Below are positions 1 to 11,719 of a DNA stretch of 64,000 nucleotides, in pieces; position 1 is the stretch's first letter, and every line of letters starts with the position of its first letter. Location of the stretch: assembly GCA_033064195.1 (NCBI GenBank), contig JARBJD010000289.1, forward strand, positions 29,508 through 93,507. The letters run 5' to 3'. The position numbers and the translations under genes are program-made. This DNA is from Blattamonas nauphoetae (lineage: Eukaryota > Preaxostyla > Oxymonadida). The notes under the pieces are model-generated. The model was not told the DNA's origin and ran no database searches. It was given only the letters and a program-made list of their open reading frames with translations.

Positions 1-564
1 ACCGTTGCTGTATCATCTTCATGGACACAGCTAACTTTGGCTGGCAACCGTTCATCCGATCGTGGGTGGAGCGGAAGGAGATGGACGAGAACAATGGAAG
101 TCAACAACGAGGCAGTCAAACAGGTGTCGCTTGGATCGAAGCCTCGAACCGGAACAGATTCCACATCCGGGCGAGTGGGAGTCCAAGTCATGTTGTTTTA
201 TCTCTTCTTTCATCATTTCTCTTCCTCCCTCTGACCTCTCACATGATCTCAGAGTCTGAAACCGTGAGTTCGAAACACACACAACGATCGTCTAACTTCT
301 CATGGTTATTTTTCACTTCACTCATTTCCAATGTCTGATTTCCAGTTTCGCTTTTCGCCAGAGTTCTATTTACTGATACAGAATGCGTTGGTTGACAATC
401 GGTTCATTGTGAATGTGATCCACCCAAATGAAAAAATAAAACGGATCCAGGTGTTTAACCAATGAAAAACGACATTTTTCCCACCTCTCTCTTCTTGATA
501 AATGTAAAATAATTTGGAATTCGTCAAAAAAAGGGGGTGTTGAGTCTCGAAAAAAAACGCCCAT
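1..564. other. No gene recognised
   Basis: Only short open segments on both strands, none with a recognisable domain. Nothing else is visible up to the left inverted repeat of the neighbouring transposon. Confidence 0.5.
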
Positions 565-2014
565 CAGCCACGGACAAAAGTTTACGGCCAGTCGATATCA
601 GACTTTGTATCGAAACAATCATGAAAGCGAGAAAAATACTGATTCATTGTACTGTTGGAATGAACATTTCCACTGATTTCTTGGATTTAATCTCTCTTTT
701 TTGTGGAAGACGTCAAAAGAAGTTTTGTTGTGGGATCTCACTACTGCCATCGTCTTCGTAATCTGTTTGAATTCTCAACAATTCGCTTTTCTCACTTTTT
801 TTGTTCGTTTAAACAATCTGGAATGGATTTGGCGAAGAGAGGTGCAGCTATAGCTCTAAAACGGACAGGCATCTCCCAACGCGAAATTGGGCGACAGCTT
901 GTGGTACCACACTCGACAATTCAACAATTCTTTAAAGTTCACCGCAACAGTCGTCTTGCCAACGCCGATCTCAAAGACCGCCCCCGATCTGGTCGTCCTC
1001 GATGTACAACACCTCGACAGGACCGATTCATCGTACGGCAAATCACAAATGATCCCAACACCGACACTTCAACAGTTGCATCAGAACTCCCAACGGAGGA
1101 CGGGAGGCAGATTTCTGAGAGGACAATCAGGCGCCGGGCAGCAGAGGCCGGACTCTTTCATCGTGTCAAGAGGAGCGCTCCACTTCTGACTCGGGGTCAT
1201 CGCCAAAACCGTCTCCGATTTGCGGAAGCACACGCCGACTGGTCTGTAGATGAGTGGAGGAAGGTGATGTTCTCCGATGAGTCGTCTGTGGAATGTGGAG
1301 AGAACCACGGTCAACATTGGGTCTGGAGACGGAAAGGAGAGGAGTGGAGAGGAGACAACAGAAAGCTCACAATCAAGTTTGCAGGGCATGTTTCATTCTG
1401 GTGCACGATGTCGGCCGCCGGACCAGGATCAATGGTAGTATTAGATGGAACGCTTAACAGTGATCGATACTTGCACCTTGTGCGAAGACACGTTCAACAG
1501 GATGGAACACGACTCTGTGGTGAGCACTTTGTCTACCAACAAGACAATCATAGTGCTCACAACGCTGAAGAAGTGCTTGATTACATTGATAGACAAGGCA
1601 TACAACTACTCAATTGGCCTGCAAACAGTCCCGACTTGTCTCCCATCGAGAACATGTTTGCTTGCTTGAAGCGAAATGTGGCTGAACGCAACCCAACCGA
1701 CCTTATTCGACTTCGCGAAATTGCACAAGAAGAGTGGAATTCATTCACTCCTGCATACACGGATGCTCTAGTTTCTTCTATGCCACACAGAATACGGGAA
1801 GTGATTCAAAACAGAGGCGGTTCAACTTCATACTAACCCATTCTTTTCAACATTTTTACTAATTCTTCTCTAACTTCACTTCAACATACACTTTTGCTTA
1901 ATCTTTTTCGAAACCATGATCAATCAAAGAAATGAAGTGAATGGTAGTCCTGGTTCGGAGGAAGTTGGTTCTGTGACTAGATCAGAGGTGGCCGTAAACT
2001 TTTGTCCGTGACTG
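565..2014 (+). mobile_element. Complete Tc1/mariner-type transposon (1450 bp)
   Basis: The ends are 26-bp terminal inverted repeats at 565-590 and 1989-2014, identical except for one base near the tip (CAGC versus CAGT). They enclose a single intact transposase, so the element looks autonomous. The family normally duplicates a TA dinucleotide. Here the flanks do not show TA but the trinucleotide CAT on both sides (562-564 and 2015-2017), so the duplication is atypical or the outermost bases have changed. Confidence 0.9.
823..1836 (+). CDS. Tc1/mariner DD34E transposase
   Basis: A 337-residue protein, the usual length for Tc1 transposases, starting at the ATG that opens with MDLAKRGAAIALKRTG. 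An upstream in-frame start at 703 would add 40 residues with no family match. The N-terminal half has paired helix-turn-helix DNA-binding segments (ISQREIGRQL, ISERTIRRRA). The catalytic triad is visible: D in MFSDESSV, D in VYQQDNHSAH and E in SPDLSPIENMF, with 34 residues between the second D and the E. The enzyme would cut at the inverted repeats and reinsert the element. There is no frame break, so recent activity is plausible. Confidence 0.93.
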   Translation: MDLAKRGAAIALKRTGISQREIGRQLVVPHSTIQQFFKVHRNSRLANADLKDRPRSGRPRCTTPRQDRFIVRQITNDPNTDTSTVASELPTEDGRQISERTIRRRAAEAGLFHRVKRSAPLLTRGHRQNRLRFAEAHADWSVDEWRKVMFSDESSVECGENHGQHWVWRRKGEEWRGDNRKLTIKFAGHVSFWCTMSAAGPGSMVVLDGTLNSDRYLHLVRRHVQQDGTRLCGEHFVYQQDNHSAHNAEEVLDYIDRQGIQLLNWPANSPDLSPIENMFACLKRNVAERNPTDLIRLREIAQEEWNSFTPAYTDALVSSMPHRIREVIQNRGGSTSY

Positions 2015-2059
2015 CATATGGATGTGAAATCAAAAAAAGAAAATGAGATTTATTCAGTG

Positions 2060-2986
2060 TTACACGTTCTGGGCATCGAGTGGGACTTCGTCGTTAATGC
2101 ATGCATTGTATTGTTCTTCCGAGAACAAAAATACCATTTGGAGGAAAGTGAGAAATGAAATTCTTTGTATATGGAGGACAGTGAACAGGCTACAGTAGTC
2201 CAGAAGATGATGAGACAGGGTTCCGGAATCTGGCATGAAACGTCTCAGGTGAGACCACATCCCTTCCACATTGTTGATGTGGGTGTGGGTGACGGGATCT
2301 TTGAAAAAATACTGATGGTTCACCGTCTGGTGTGGAAACCCAAGATTTTCTTGAAGTGTGGCGTATGCCGCCCAGCAATCCGATAATACCGTGGTTTGTG
2401 GCTGAATACAAGCTTCCATAATTCCGAACAAGACTGGTTGTGTGCGATTTTGCACAGGGAGGACGAAGCCATTTTGGTCTCCATTCTCCCGTCGTTCTAA
2501 CATCCCAAAAACCCAGTTCTGGCGCCTTGCATTCCCTCTGTTGTTCTTTTTTCGTCCAAAAAGAGCCTCGTCGATTTCGATTACCCGGTTCTCCCCTCCT
2601 AACATCTCTCTGTTCAACCACACCCGAACCGTCGCAGCCTGCCTACACAGCTGGTATATGTTGTTGACAGTTCGTTCGGACTCCCCCGAAAGGCTGATTG
2701 ACTGAACTTGCTTCAGTTTTATAAAGCAATGAAGGACGATCAGCATCAATTTGTTGATTGGGACACGAATTCCATGGAATGGTGTCCCCGAGTATCTCGA
2801 ACGGTTTATATTGTGCTGACGGCTCCTAAATCTGGGCGTTTGTTCATTTGATAGAATCATTGGTTGACCACAGACTGGGCAATTCGGAGTTGGGATGAGC
2901 TGGTGGGTTTCCAAGAATGCAGTGGTATGATCAGCATTGAGAAAGATTGACTGAAGATTGGTGACAGACAAGTCGTTCAAATCCAT
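2060..2986 (-). CDS. Merlin/ISXO2-like (IS1595-type) transposase
   Basis: A 308-residue protein matching the ISXO2-like DDE transposase domain, which in eukaryotes defines the Merlin superfamily. Catalytic features: D in VIEIDEALFG, D in VLSDCWAAY and the conserved INNVEGMWSHLRR block that supplies the third acidic position. The N-terminal zinc ribbon keeps the first knuckle (CPVCGQPM), but the second C-x2-C pair expected about 20 residues later is replaced by RFRSRQHN. Matching terminal repeats were not found on either side, so the element ends are unknown. It lies tail-on to the Tc1 element and just outside the start of the duplicated block. Confidence 0.88.
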   Translation of the reverse strand: MDLNDLSVTNLQSIFLNADHTTAFLETHQLIPTPNCPVCGQPMILSNEQTPRFRSRQHNINRSRYSGTPFHGIRVPINKLMLIVLHCFIKLKQVQSISLSGESERTVNNIYQLCRQAATVRVWLNREMLGGENRVIEIDEALFGRKKNNRGNARRQNWVFGMLERRENGDQNGFVLPVQNRTQPVLFGIMEACIQPQTTVLSDCWAAYATLQENLGFPHQTVNHQYFFKDPVTHTHINNVEGMWSHLRRFMPDSGTLSHHLLDYCSLFTVLHIQRISFLTFLQMVFLFSEEQYNACINDEVPLDAQNV

Positions 2987-3084
2987 TTTGAGATGATTTG
3001 TTCCGATTTAATGAAGGAATTTGAATAAAACGAAGATTTATGGGACGATCAATACTGTGGCCCGTCAAGTGCAGGAACACCGAA

Positions 3085-3751
3085 ATTTATTGTTAGTTCA
3101 AGTGAAAAAAGAGAATTGAAGAGTCTGGGTGAGTTTGGACTGATCCCGCCCATGAAGGATTGAATGATGTTTTGCTTGATTGTGAAGAGCATATATATCG
3201 TGGAAAAAGTGAACAATTCGCCCAAATGGTGTTCGTTTCTCTATTTCTCTATTTTTTCTCTCCTTAGGTTCCCTCAGTCTGTTTTGTTTCATGATCACAA
3301 TCGTGATCGCAGTTCTAAGTGATTCTGATGCTTGAAGACTTGTCATCGTTTCCCTGCTCACTCAATGTTTGTTGTTTTTCTCTTTCTCTCACTTTTATTA
3401 CCAGAAAATCTTCATGGTGATATCAATTGTTCTTGCAGCTTCAAAATTGAGCTCTAGAGGGATCACAGATTGTATCTGAGTTCCTTGTTTTCAGTTATCC
3501 ACCCTTTTGCATCTTATAATCGAACTTCTTTTTATGATAGTCGCTGAAGTCCTCGATCCAACGCTCTTAAATCCCATTGAATCCAAACGTTGTAATGGCT
3601 TCGACTCACATATCAAACACAAATAATGATCATGATATCAATGCTTTTATGACGTTTTCATCTGATTCACAAGATCGTCACATCAAGATATGACACACAT
3701 CAATCTCACATTCACCTCTCTCTCAACACAAAGAATAACGAACAAAATCAC
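3085..3751. other. Noncoding stretch at the duplication edge
   Basis: AT-rich, with no supportable open reading frame on either strand. The equivalent in copy 2 is 32689-33356. The copies differ at about 3531-3538 (cttctttttatg versus cttccttccatg), one of the few substitution clusters outside separase. Confidence 0.6.
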
Positions 3752-6540
3752 CTAATGTGTATTCAACCATTCACAATCCACACTTTCTCCAACTTCTTTC
3801 TCTCCCATTCCGTCAACATCATCCTCCGCACTCCTTCCCATCAGATGCGAAAAGTGTGACATCTCTAGCAGACTCCACTTACTCTCAACCATAAATTCAG
3901 CTCTAAAACCCGAACCACATAAGAATGTTTGGATTTGGAAGCTTGATTTGGAATGGAATCGACAGAACCTGATTGTTTTCTTCACCCGATTCGGAATGGT
4001 CGATAATGAATGGACAATCCCAAAACAGAATGCTGCCTTTGTGAACATTGAAGAGGAGAGTGTTTGTTCTGATTGAATACGCATCGTTCACGTAGCACGA
4101 CAGAACAGCGTCGCCACTTCACCATCTCTCAACTCTTCCCTCACACCAATATCCCCATCTTTCCACCACTCTCTGTCTTCCGCACCCGCTCCAGTCTCTC
4201 TCACAGCTGATTCTGACGTTCTACCTGTTCTCTAGTCACTCTCCGAAGTTGCGATGGCCAGCCATCCGAAGCAACAGAGCCAACTGGACACAGAATGTTT
4301 GGAGTGTTTGGTGGTGGACGAGATTGTCCGCGTCGCAGTTCTCTATGAATGACACGTGTCCCTCTGTGTGCGGGAAGATACTGTGTTTGCCTTCCTCAGA
4401 CTGGACAAACGACGCTCCTGCAAACATCAACTCAGCATTCTCTTCCACAAAGCGTATCCCACTCCTCGGTCCCCACTTGTGCCTCGCATCTTTCCAGCGA
4501 CCACATTCCACTACCTCCTCCAGACGTCAGCGATTCGACTTGTTCTGGAGAAGAGAGAACCAACACTGCTTGTGGACGACAAGGAACATAAAGCGGCAGT
4601 ATGATCGAGGAGGGATTTGAGTGTTGAAGAACTGGAGGGGAGACACAAATGGATGGAAGAGAGCTGAACGAGTGGGAGGAAGAGAAGAGTGGATTGTGGC
4701 GTGTGAGGGATCGTTGCGGAGAGGATGAGCGATGAAATGAAGATGCGGTGGATACCGATAGACGAGTGGCTGGACAGAAACGATCAGCTCTCCTTTCTGC
4801 CCCTGCTCTTCATGGTGAGGGCGTTGTCCTCCAGTCTGGCTGTGATTGTCTCGTTCCTCCGCTGGATGATGACATGCGGATTGTTCAAGATGTCAATCGG
4901 AATAGCGCGTCCCGACTCGAAGAAGACGAAAGACAACGACGGGAACTGTCCTGCGCAGATGGAGGGACAGCGACGCGGGCTTCGTAAATCTGTACACGGG
5001 CGGGATCAAGATGGATGTGAAGAAGACGAGCAGTTTTTGCTGAGATGGTCTGTTGGAGAGGAGGGCAGGTGCGATAGAGGGAGACGAGAGGGGGGACGAG
5101 CTCGATGAAGAAGTGACATTTTGGAGATCGACTGAGATCATCTTCACGCCCATTATGAACGAGAACTGGACTTATCCGATTCTGCGCGGGAAGACTCAAA
5201 ACGTGTTCGAGAACGGAGAATCCTTCGAAGTCGCAGAAGACGAAGACGGACGGAACCCGATCGAGATGAGATGCACGTTGAGAGACAGCGCAACGGACTG
5301 GAGAAGACCAATCCTCACGCTCTCCTCTTCGGGATGATGGTCGAGAATGAAGGGCGTTATGAACGCCAACACATACTGCATCTAATTGTGGATTATGCCT
5401 GGAGACAGTGCGACAGACTCGTCATCATCGTTCGACTCGTCTTCCACGACACCTGGCGAGTCAATGTCGGTTCGTGGGTTGGCGAGAATGGAGATGATCT
5501 GGTTGAGGTAGGAACCAGAAGGGGGAGATACAAAGCGGCGTCCGATGTGGCCGATTATGGGATCGATGGAGACGGCAAACGAGGGCGACAGAAATGGGAT
5601 TACGAACGGCGAATGTGTCGTGAAGGCGAGCGTGAGACTCGGAAGCGAGGTGTGGAACGTGAGGGAGTTTGGGGTGGGCAACCGCACTGTGTCTTGATCA
5701 GCAAATACAGAGCAGTGCGAGAAGCACGACTGCGAGTCTGTTTCGAGGAGAGCGTAAAAACTAGTCAACATTCCATTCGAGAGGATTTTTCTGCGAAGGG
5801 CGACTTCCTCAAGGAAGCACAGTGGGAGAGATAGAAAAGCTGAAACCATCAGAAAAACTGCGGTAGATTCCGATTTCGAGCTGGCGGAGATTGTGGGCAC
5901 TCGCGTTGACGTCGAACGAGCATGTTTTGACAAGAGGAAGCCGACATCTCACAAACGCATTGTCTTGGACGCTAACAATTCGAGCGAGACGCGATGGGTG
6001 CGACGAGGCTGACGTGAACGACGTGAACGGATCGAGGATGGCCTGCGAGATCGGCGTGATGAACGAGTGTGAGGTGTGGAGGAACCGATGCTGCGAGAGA
6101 TGCGAGACAGTTCGGATGAATCCGCTGAAGGATGGATGATATTGGAATCGAGATATCAGTGCTCATGAGCGCTCAACTTATTCGGGGTTCAGTGGACTGT
6201 CTGCGAGCTGGATCCCTCCCAACGAGATCGACTCCGTGCTGATGTGTGTCATGGCTTCGTCGGGTTCCAGAGTGTCGTCGGTGGAGCTGGCTCACGCAGG
6301 AGATGTCGCCCTCTCTTTTTCAGCGCGTCGGTGAACTTCTATTCCACGTCCAACCCGACTGAGCTGAGTAGGGCTGTCTTGAACTTGATGGTGTTGGGAG
6401 CATATGTCGATGTGTCAGCGACGAGTGTGAATGATGACAGCGCGGGGATGAAGGGCGAGAGGAGGAGGAGAGTGGTCACCTTCGATGGAATCAGAGCGAG
6501 GAACGGCATTGAGATGTGTGGCTGGGAGGAATAATACTGA
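3752..6540. other. Unresolved coding region with open segments, copy 1
   Basis: Dense short open segments on both strands, no recognised family. The most protein-like series is on the minus strand: 5382-5933 (183 aa, hydrophobic and beta-rich), a following segment from 5381, one around 6166-5850, and 4236-4511. These could be exons of one intron-rich minus-strand gene. A plus-strand segment at about 3905-4074 (KLDLEW, LIVFFTRFGM) loosely resembles one strand pair of a PCNA/Rad9-type fold, but this is too weak to name. Copy 2 differs by single-base indels (4264 region, G-run near 5086, T-run near 6319), so reading frames cannot be fixed from one copy. Confidence 0.3.
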
Positions 6541-7685
6541 TGGAAGAGCGAGAAGAAATTGATACTACCTTACGATGGATTGTTATATCATCTTGTTTGC
6601 TCTGATCTTTCGGTATGTCGTGTGGACATAGAACCTAAGGAACTCTGAAGAGAAAAAATTGAATAAACAGTGAAATAAGCACACATTGAGTGAATAAAGT
6701 AGTTTTCACGGGTTTTTTGGTTCTCCAGTGTGTAACTTTTCTCTTCACTAATTCTTAATGGGCCGGATCATTGGATCATCACACACCACTTTCCTCAATG
6801 ACTTCTCACTTCAGCAAACAGTGTTTCACGACGAAAAGAATCGTTTCGAGATGGATATATCATAAAAAGTGAACAAAAGGGGATTTGAACCTTGAACTCC
6901 TGGTCGTTCTTTTAGCAACTCTAGTCGTTAAATGCAGCAAAGCCCTTATATTTGCACTGGACCTTTCTCTCAATTAGTTCATCCAACTTCTATACTTATC
7001 TCAAAAGGAGACACATCGGACAGGACAGGACATGTCCGATTGTTCTGATCCTCTCACCCATGTTCCGTTGTTTTCTTTCGACTTTTTCTCTCAGGCCATC
7101 TCATCCCGCGATTTGAAGTCCGTAATCCATTCAACATTTCTTTTGTCCTGTGATAACTCATTTTTATCTCCGTTGAAGTAAAATTTGTGGAGATCTGCTC
7201 GACTCATCATTCGCTCTCATCTTCTCTGTGTATGACTACAAAATCCTTTGATAGATGCAAATCTCACAATATTCGTTTGCGCTTCCATTGTTTTTGCCAT
7301 CTTATCTGTGTTTCCTCTTCATTAGTCTGGAATTGAGAAATGGATCAAAGCCGAATCTGAACTCGACCGAAATAAATGAGATATGGAAGATTCATAATGT
7401 CAGTATGTCTCTCCTTTGTTTTTACCCTCGTATTTTTCTATTTCTCTCTTTTGGTTCGGAATAGATATCTAGATGGCACGCAAGTCTGAAACTGCGATCG
7501 TGAGGATGTGCTACTGAGTCGCTCACACAACAGCTCCATCGAGAAAGCCTACTGTTCGGATTGATTATCTTCATATCACCTCGTTTGTACAGCCCTTTCT
7601 CATACCAATCATCAAAATGGAACCCATCTCTTCTCGATCGTAGTTACACCTCCCCCAGAGCGGAAATGCAACCTTTTTTATCCCA
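6541..7685. other. Noncoding spacer, copy 1
   Basis: AT-rich with T-rich tracts. The 69-aa open frame at 7255-7464 has no recognisable motif. The segment at 6885-6960 carries a B-box-like GGTTCAAATCCCC on the minus strand but does not fold as a tRNA. Confidence 0.5.
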
Positions 7686-9546
7686 ATGAACTCTAATTCC
7701 ACTCTTCAATCTAATTTTCTTCCTGAACGAGCTGATAAACAACCAACGTTACACCTCCAACCGCCATCACCACAAATCCACTCATCTACCAAATATATCC
7801 AAGATTTTGACGTCCTTCCTTCTAATTTTGTCAAAAGTGGAGATTCTTCACGTTTTTCTTCACATTCTTCACCAACTCTCCATTTTCGTCCTACCACAAC
7901 TCAACCATCCGAAAAGCACGCCTTCCAGTGCCACCCACTTCAGCATCTCAACAATCGCGCTCCACATCGCATCCACGCACCACTCCGAATGTATCCCACT
8001 TATCGCAAGTACGCACAGCCACACACTCCACTCACATTGTTGTCACTCTCACCAACACTCGCTCTCTCCTCCGACACAACAGATCACCCCAACACTCACA
8101 ACTCGATGTGTTCCAACAAAAATTGAATCTCTTTCGTCGTTGCAGCATCCTCGTGGTCTTCGTGCCCTTTTAGAGCTTCTCTCACCCACTGATTTCCTTC
8201 CAACACGCCTCCATCTTGAGGGCTGACACCGTTCAATACCACTCTCAAGCCATTTCTTGATCAACATCGCAACCAGCCCGACTCTTTGTCCTGTTCTGAC
8301 ATCACGACAGCAGTTCGATCGGTTGTCTCCCTTTCCACTCCGAAAACTCCACCATTCGAAGAACATGCTCTCTCGTCCACAACGCGCGATTTGTACCAAG
8401 TCACTGATGTCAAAAAGTTACTCGACACACGCCCTGCGGAAATTTCAATAGCCGAAGACCGCAACCGTGTCATCCAAACAGGAGGCACCCCCATCCTGGA
8501 GCAGCGGCAGGCCCGACATCATCCTCCCTCCCATTCCCAGTGCTGGTGGAAGGATGGGCCAAACGAGGAGACAGTGCACCGATGACAGTCTTTTCTCCAA
8601 ACAATCACAAAACCAACTCCGAACACAATCACGATCAACCCCCATCCATCAGAGCCCTCCGCATTATCACCGTCACCTCCACTTCCCACACAAAAACCAA
8701 TTCCTCGCACCTCACATCCTCCAACTCCTCCAGGCCCTATCCGTCTACATCCACTTCACAATTACTAAAATCGTCCAAAAAATGTCTTCTCAGATCGGAG
8801 CGTTGGTTTGAAAAAGCAGAATGGAGACACAAAGCAAAGATGGATATCGGAGAAGAGAAGCAGTTGTTAGACATGGCAACAAGGAGATTGTAGAAAGTGC
8901 GACTGGAACTGACGAAGTGTGGGGCAGGTGGGGAGAATGGGAGTGAAGACTACTTCCACGACAGCGAGGAGAGAGAGGAGTCTCAAAGGCAAGTTGTGAA
9001 GGAGAGATTGAAGAATGAGAAGTCTGCCCAGAAACTCTCCGAAACTCTCTCCAGCCTTCAAACAGAACACAGTCGCCTGCTGAACTCCCACAACACCGTC
9101 TTCCTGAGCCATCTTCCTTCTCAACCCAATGCGGTCACCAACGATGGCCTGTTGCACGACTTCGCCAAACTCTGGACGACTACTGCTGTACAAACAGCAT
9201 GAGACCAAAATTCTCGTTGCAGCGATGCGGGATAGGTCCAGAACGAGACAGCAAACACAAACAATTAAACGACAGAACAGCACAGAGAGCGAACAGGACA
9301 CAGCCCAGTTTGGAGGCATGAGCACAAACGACATCGTCAATACTTTTGTGGTGTAAGATGAAATGAGCGAGCGACTGAGCGGATATTTGGACGAGGTTGA
9401 ACAAAACTGGAAACGGGTCAAAACAGAAAGCAAGCTGCGAGCTGGCCAATCCTTGTTCATCTCCTCAAACCATCTTGTTCACCACCCAATAACACACTGC
9501 TCCATCCTACCAACGGTGAAGACACAATCACCGCGATGCAGCGTTC
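7686..9546 (+). CDS. Low-complexity then coiled-coil protein, frames broken, copy 1
   Basis: A plus-strand series of open segments. The first part (about 7686-8230) is Ser/Thr/His/Pro-rich. The middle (8286-8585) contains a more regular stretch (DLYQVTDVKKLLDTRPAEI). The last part (8540-9202) is strongly coiled-coil, with E/K/L heptads around SQRQVVKERLKNEKSAQKL. An in-frame TAG at 8891-8893 splits the coiled coil and is present in both copies. A-run length differs between copies near 8115 (five versus four A) and 8415, changing which segments join. No family recognised. Whether the segments form one spliced gene or a relic is uncertain. Confidence 0.35.
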
Positions 9547-9730
9547 GATATCGGTTTAAGGTCCAAATCCGATCGAACAATCATCGATCTTTTCACTTCA
9601 ACAGACTCTTTTGGATCTATATTTTAGGAAAAGGCAAGTGCCGACTTGGTGGGTCAAAAGTGCACGAGACGTTGGATCATTTATAAGATCGTTCTTCGCT
9701 TATTTCACTCATCCATTTCAACTACTTTTT
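9547..9730 (+). repeat. Dispersed 183-bp repeat (R183), copy a
   Basis: Near-identical to 23376-23558, directly after separase copy 1, and to 39148-39331 in block 2. It begins gatatcg and ends in a T-run. Here it abuts repeat R216; at 23376 it stands alone. Confidence 0.9.
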
Positions 9731-9941
9731 CAAAATATGTAAGATAGCAAAAAACTGTACGGAAACAAAACTAAACGAAAAAGTCCAACAATTGGGTAGG
9801 ACCTCGCACAAGTTTTTCTGCCGTTCCGAGATAATGGATGTGATATTTGTGGGATTTCCAGAATAAAAGTGGTATTTTGATGGGAGGTGGGTGGGACTGA
9901 CACATGCCTATCATACAGTGCCACCGCTAGAAGCAAAATTA
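9726..9941 (-). repeat. Dispersed 216-bp repeat (R216), copy a
   Basis: Reverse complement of the segment at 32339-32554 downstream of PDS5, with about ten substitutions. Also present at 39327-39542 through the block duplication. It carries a 68-codon open frame that is probably incidental. It separates the coiled-coil gene from the 3' end of RAD21. Confidence 0.9.
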
Positions 9942-11382
9942 AAGTTTAGTCACAGTCGGCAAATTGTGTGTCCTAGTCGACTTTGTTTCGAATTTGACTG
10001 ACAGCAATCGGCTCTAGAACGAGAATTCATCAAAAATCAACGAAAAAGAGTCGCCAAACTGTTATCTTCACGAATATCGGCGCGTACGGAGCAGCCTGTT
10101 TCGACTCCACATACCCGTCCCGCACGAAAGTGAGGAGGGCAGCCATGGCGAGTGCCTTGGACCTTCTCCACTCCCTCTTCTGATGTTCAGGTGCGCTTTT
10201 TTCGGGCTGAGGACATTTGAAAGCTTTTTCGAAGGGAAGCTCTGTTTTGTTCTCCTTGTTGAATTGATAGGCGACAAGCTCCAACATGTCACGGGTCTTG
10301 CTGTCAGAGTAAGGAGGTGGAGGCTCGCTTGTGGGACCAAGAGGGCGAGACGGGGCCATCGTGTGGTGTGGGCTGTTGGTTATCGAGTTGAAGTCTGGCG
10401 AGTTGCATGCGAGAATCCTCGACTGGATGTCGCGAACCGTTTCGTCCGTCAACATTCCCTCCGGCTGCCCTTCCGTGCCTGTGGAGCTCTGCGGTGTCAT
10501 GAACTCGTCCATGGCTCCTTGCCCTTCAAATGGTCCGGGGGACTGGAGTTCTTCAAACACTCCATCAAATCCAGGTGGGGTGGGCGTGCTGTTCGGGATT
10601 GTTTCTTGGTGATGTCCTCTGAAGGGGTAGGGCGAGTCGTTTGAGGAAGTATTTTCGTTGGTTTGGCGTGGTTCCATACCAGCGTCTTCGCCTTCAGCAT
10701 CCGGAGAAGAGAGAAGAATGAATGAAAACATCAAGAAAGAGCAATACCAGTGCGAACAGTTTGAGAGACAGGTGGCTCGATTTGAATGGGGGGCGCGGCA
10801 AGGTATGTTTTGCTCTTGATCGCTTTCAGCCTTTCCAGATAAGCTGATGGGTCGAAGTGAATCTGTTTCTTCCACTCCTCCATAAATGCATCTGTCGGAG
10901 GAACAAGGAGATCATCATCTGACCAGTTGTTGAGTGAGGGGAAGATGATCATTTGGCTCAACTCCATTGTCCTCACGATATCTCGTGTATCGTCTTGGTT
11001 GTCACTCATGGTCTGGTCACTCAGTGTAATGACTTGATCAATTATGACACCCTTATTTTGACTTGAGTCGGATTCAATTTGAGGACCTGATTGTTTTCGC
11101 TTTTTCTTCTTCGTAGAAGATTTGAGAGTCGCCAAATCGTCTTCCAGGAACAATGGAATCTTGTTTGACTGTTCTTGTGCTTGAGGTTCAGGATATTCGA
11201 ATCCTTCTTGCATTCCGGGCGTTGTTGTTGGTTGAAACGCAAGTGACGAGGAATCGGGATGATTATATTCTGATGGACGTTGGTTATAAAACTCAGTCGT
11301 TTCCAAGAATGTATCGAAGTCATGGATCTCTCCTTGTTGGTGAGCATGTTCGATCAGCCATCGAATCTCGTCGGGATCATTA

Positions 11383-11610
11383 CAGCTCGACTAGTTCTGA
11401 ATTGTATTTTAATTATTCAGAAATGAACATAATTGTTCAGAAATGTGTTTTGATTGTTCAGAAATGAACATGATTGTTCAGAAATGAATTTTAATTTTTC
11501 AGAAATGAACATGAATTATTCGTAAATGAACAGTGATTTTTCTGAAATGAACAATGATTATTCGGAAATGAACAGTGATTGTTCAGAAATGAACGGCTCT
11601 TTTTCGGATT
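11383..11610. repeat. Left inverted terminus with tandem iterons
   Basis: About nine imperfect copies of a roughly 24-bp unit with core TTCAGAAATGAACA, mirrored at the right end (13390-13592). Such arrays usually serve as transposase-binding sites; that role is inferred. Confidence 0.8.
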
Positions 11611-11719
11611 TATTTTTGAGACCACTCGTTTTAGAAAAGACTGACAGAACGAAGGGAAACACTCTTGTGTGGTGAATTATTGATGAAGCAGTTTATTCTT
11701 CAGGTTCTTCCACTCGTGG

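Noticed and set aside
3905-4074. Rad9/PCNA-like segment
   Set aside because: Only one short stretch resembles the fold; neighbouring segments do not extend it.
5271-5834. 187-codon plus-strand frame
   Set aside because: Arg/Glu/Gly-rich shadow of the more protein-like minus-strand frame 5382-5933.
6880-6960. Possible tRNA on the minus strand near ggttcaaatcccc
   Set aside because: T-stem does not pair and no acceptor stem exists.
9726-9941. 68-residue protein conserved in three places
   Set aside because: Sequence is conserved as a DNA repeat including flanks outside the frame; no domain and no start context.
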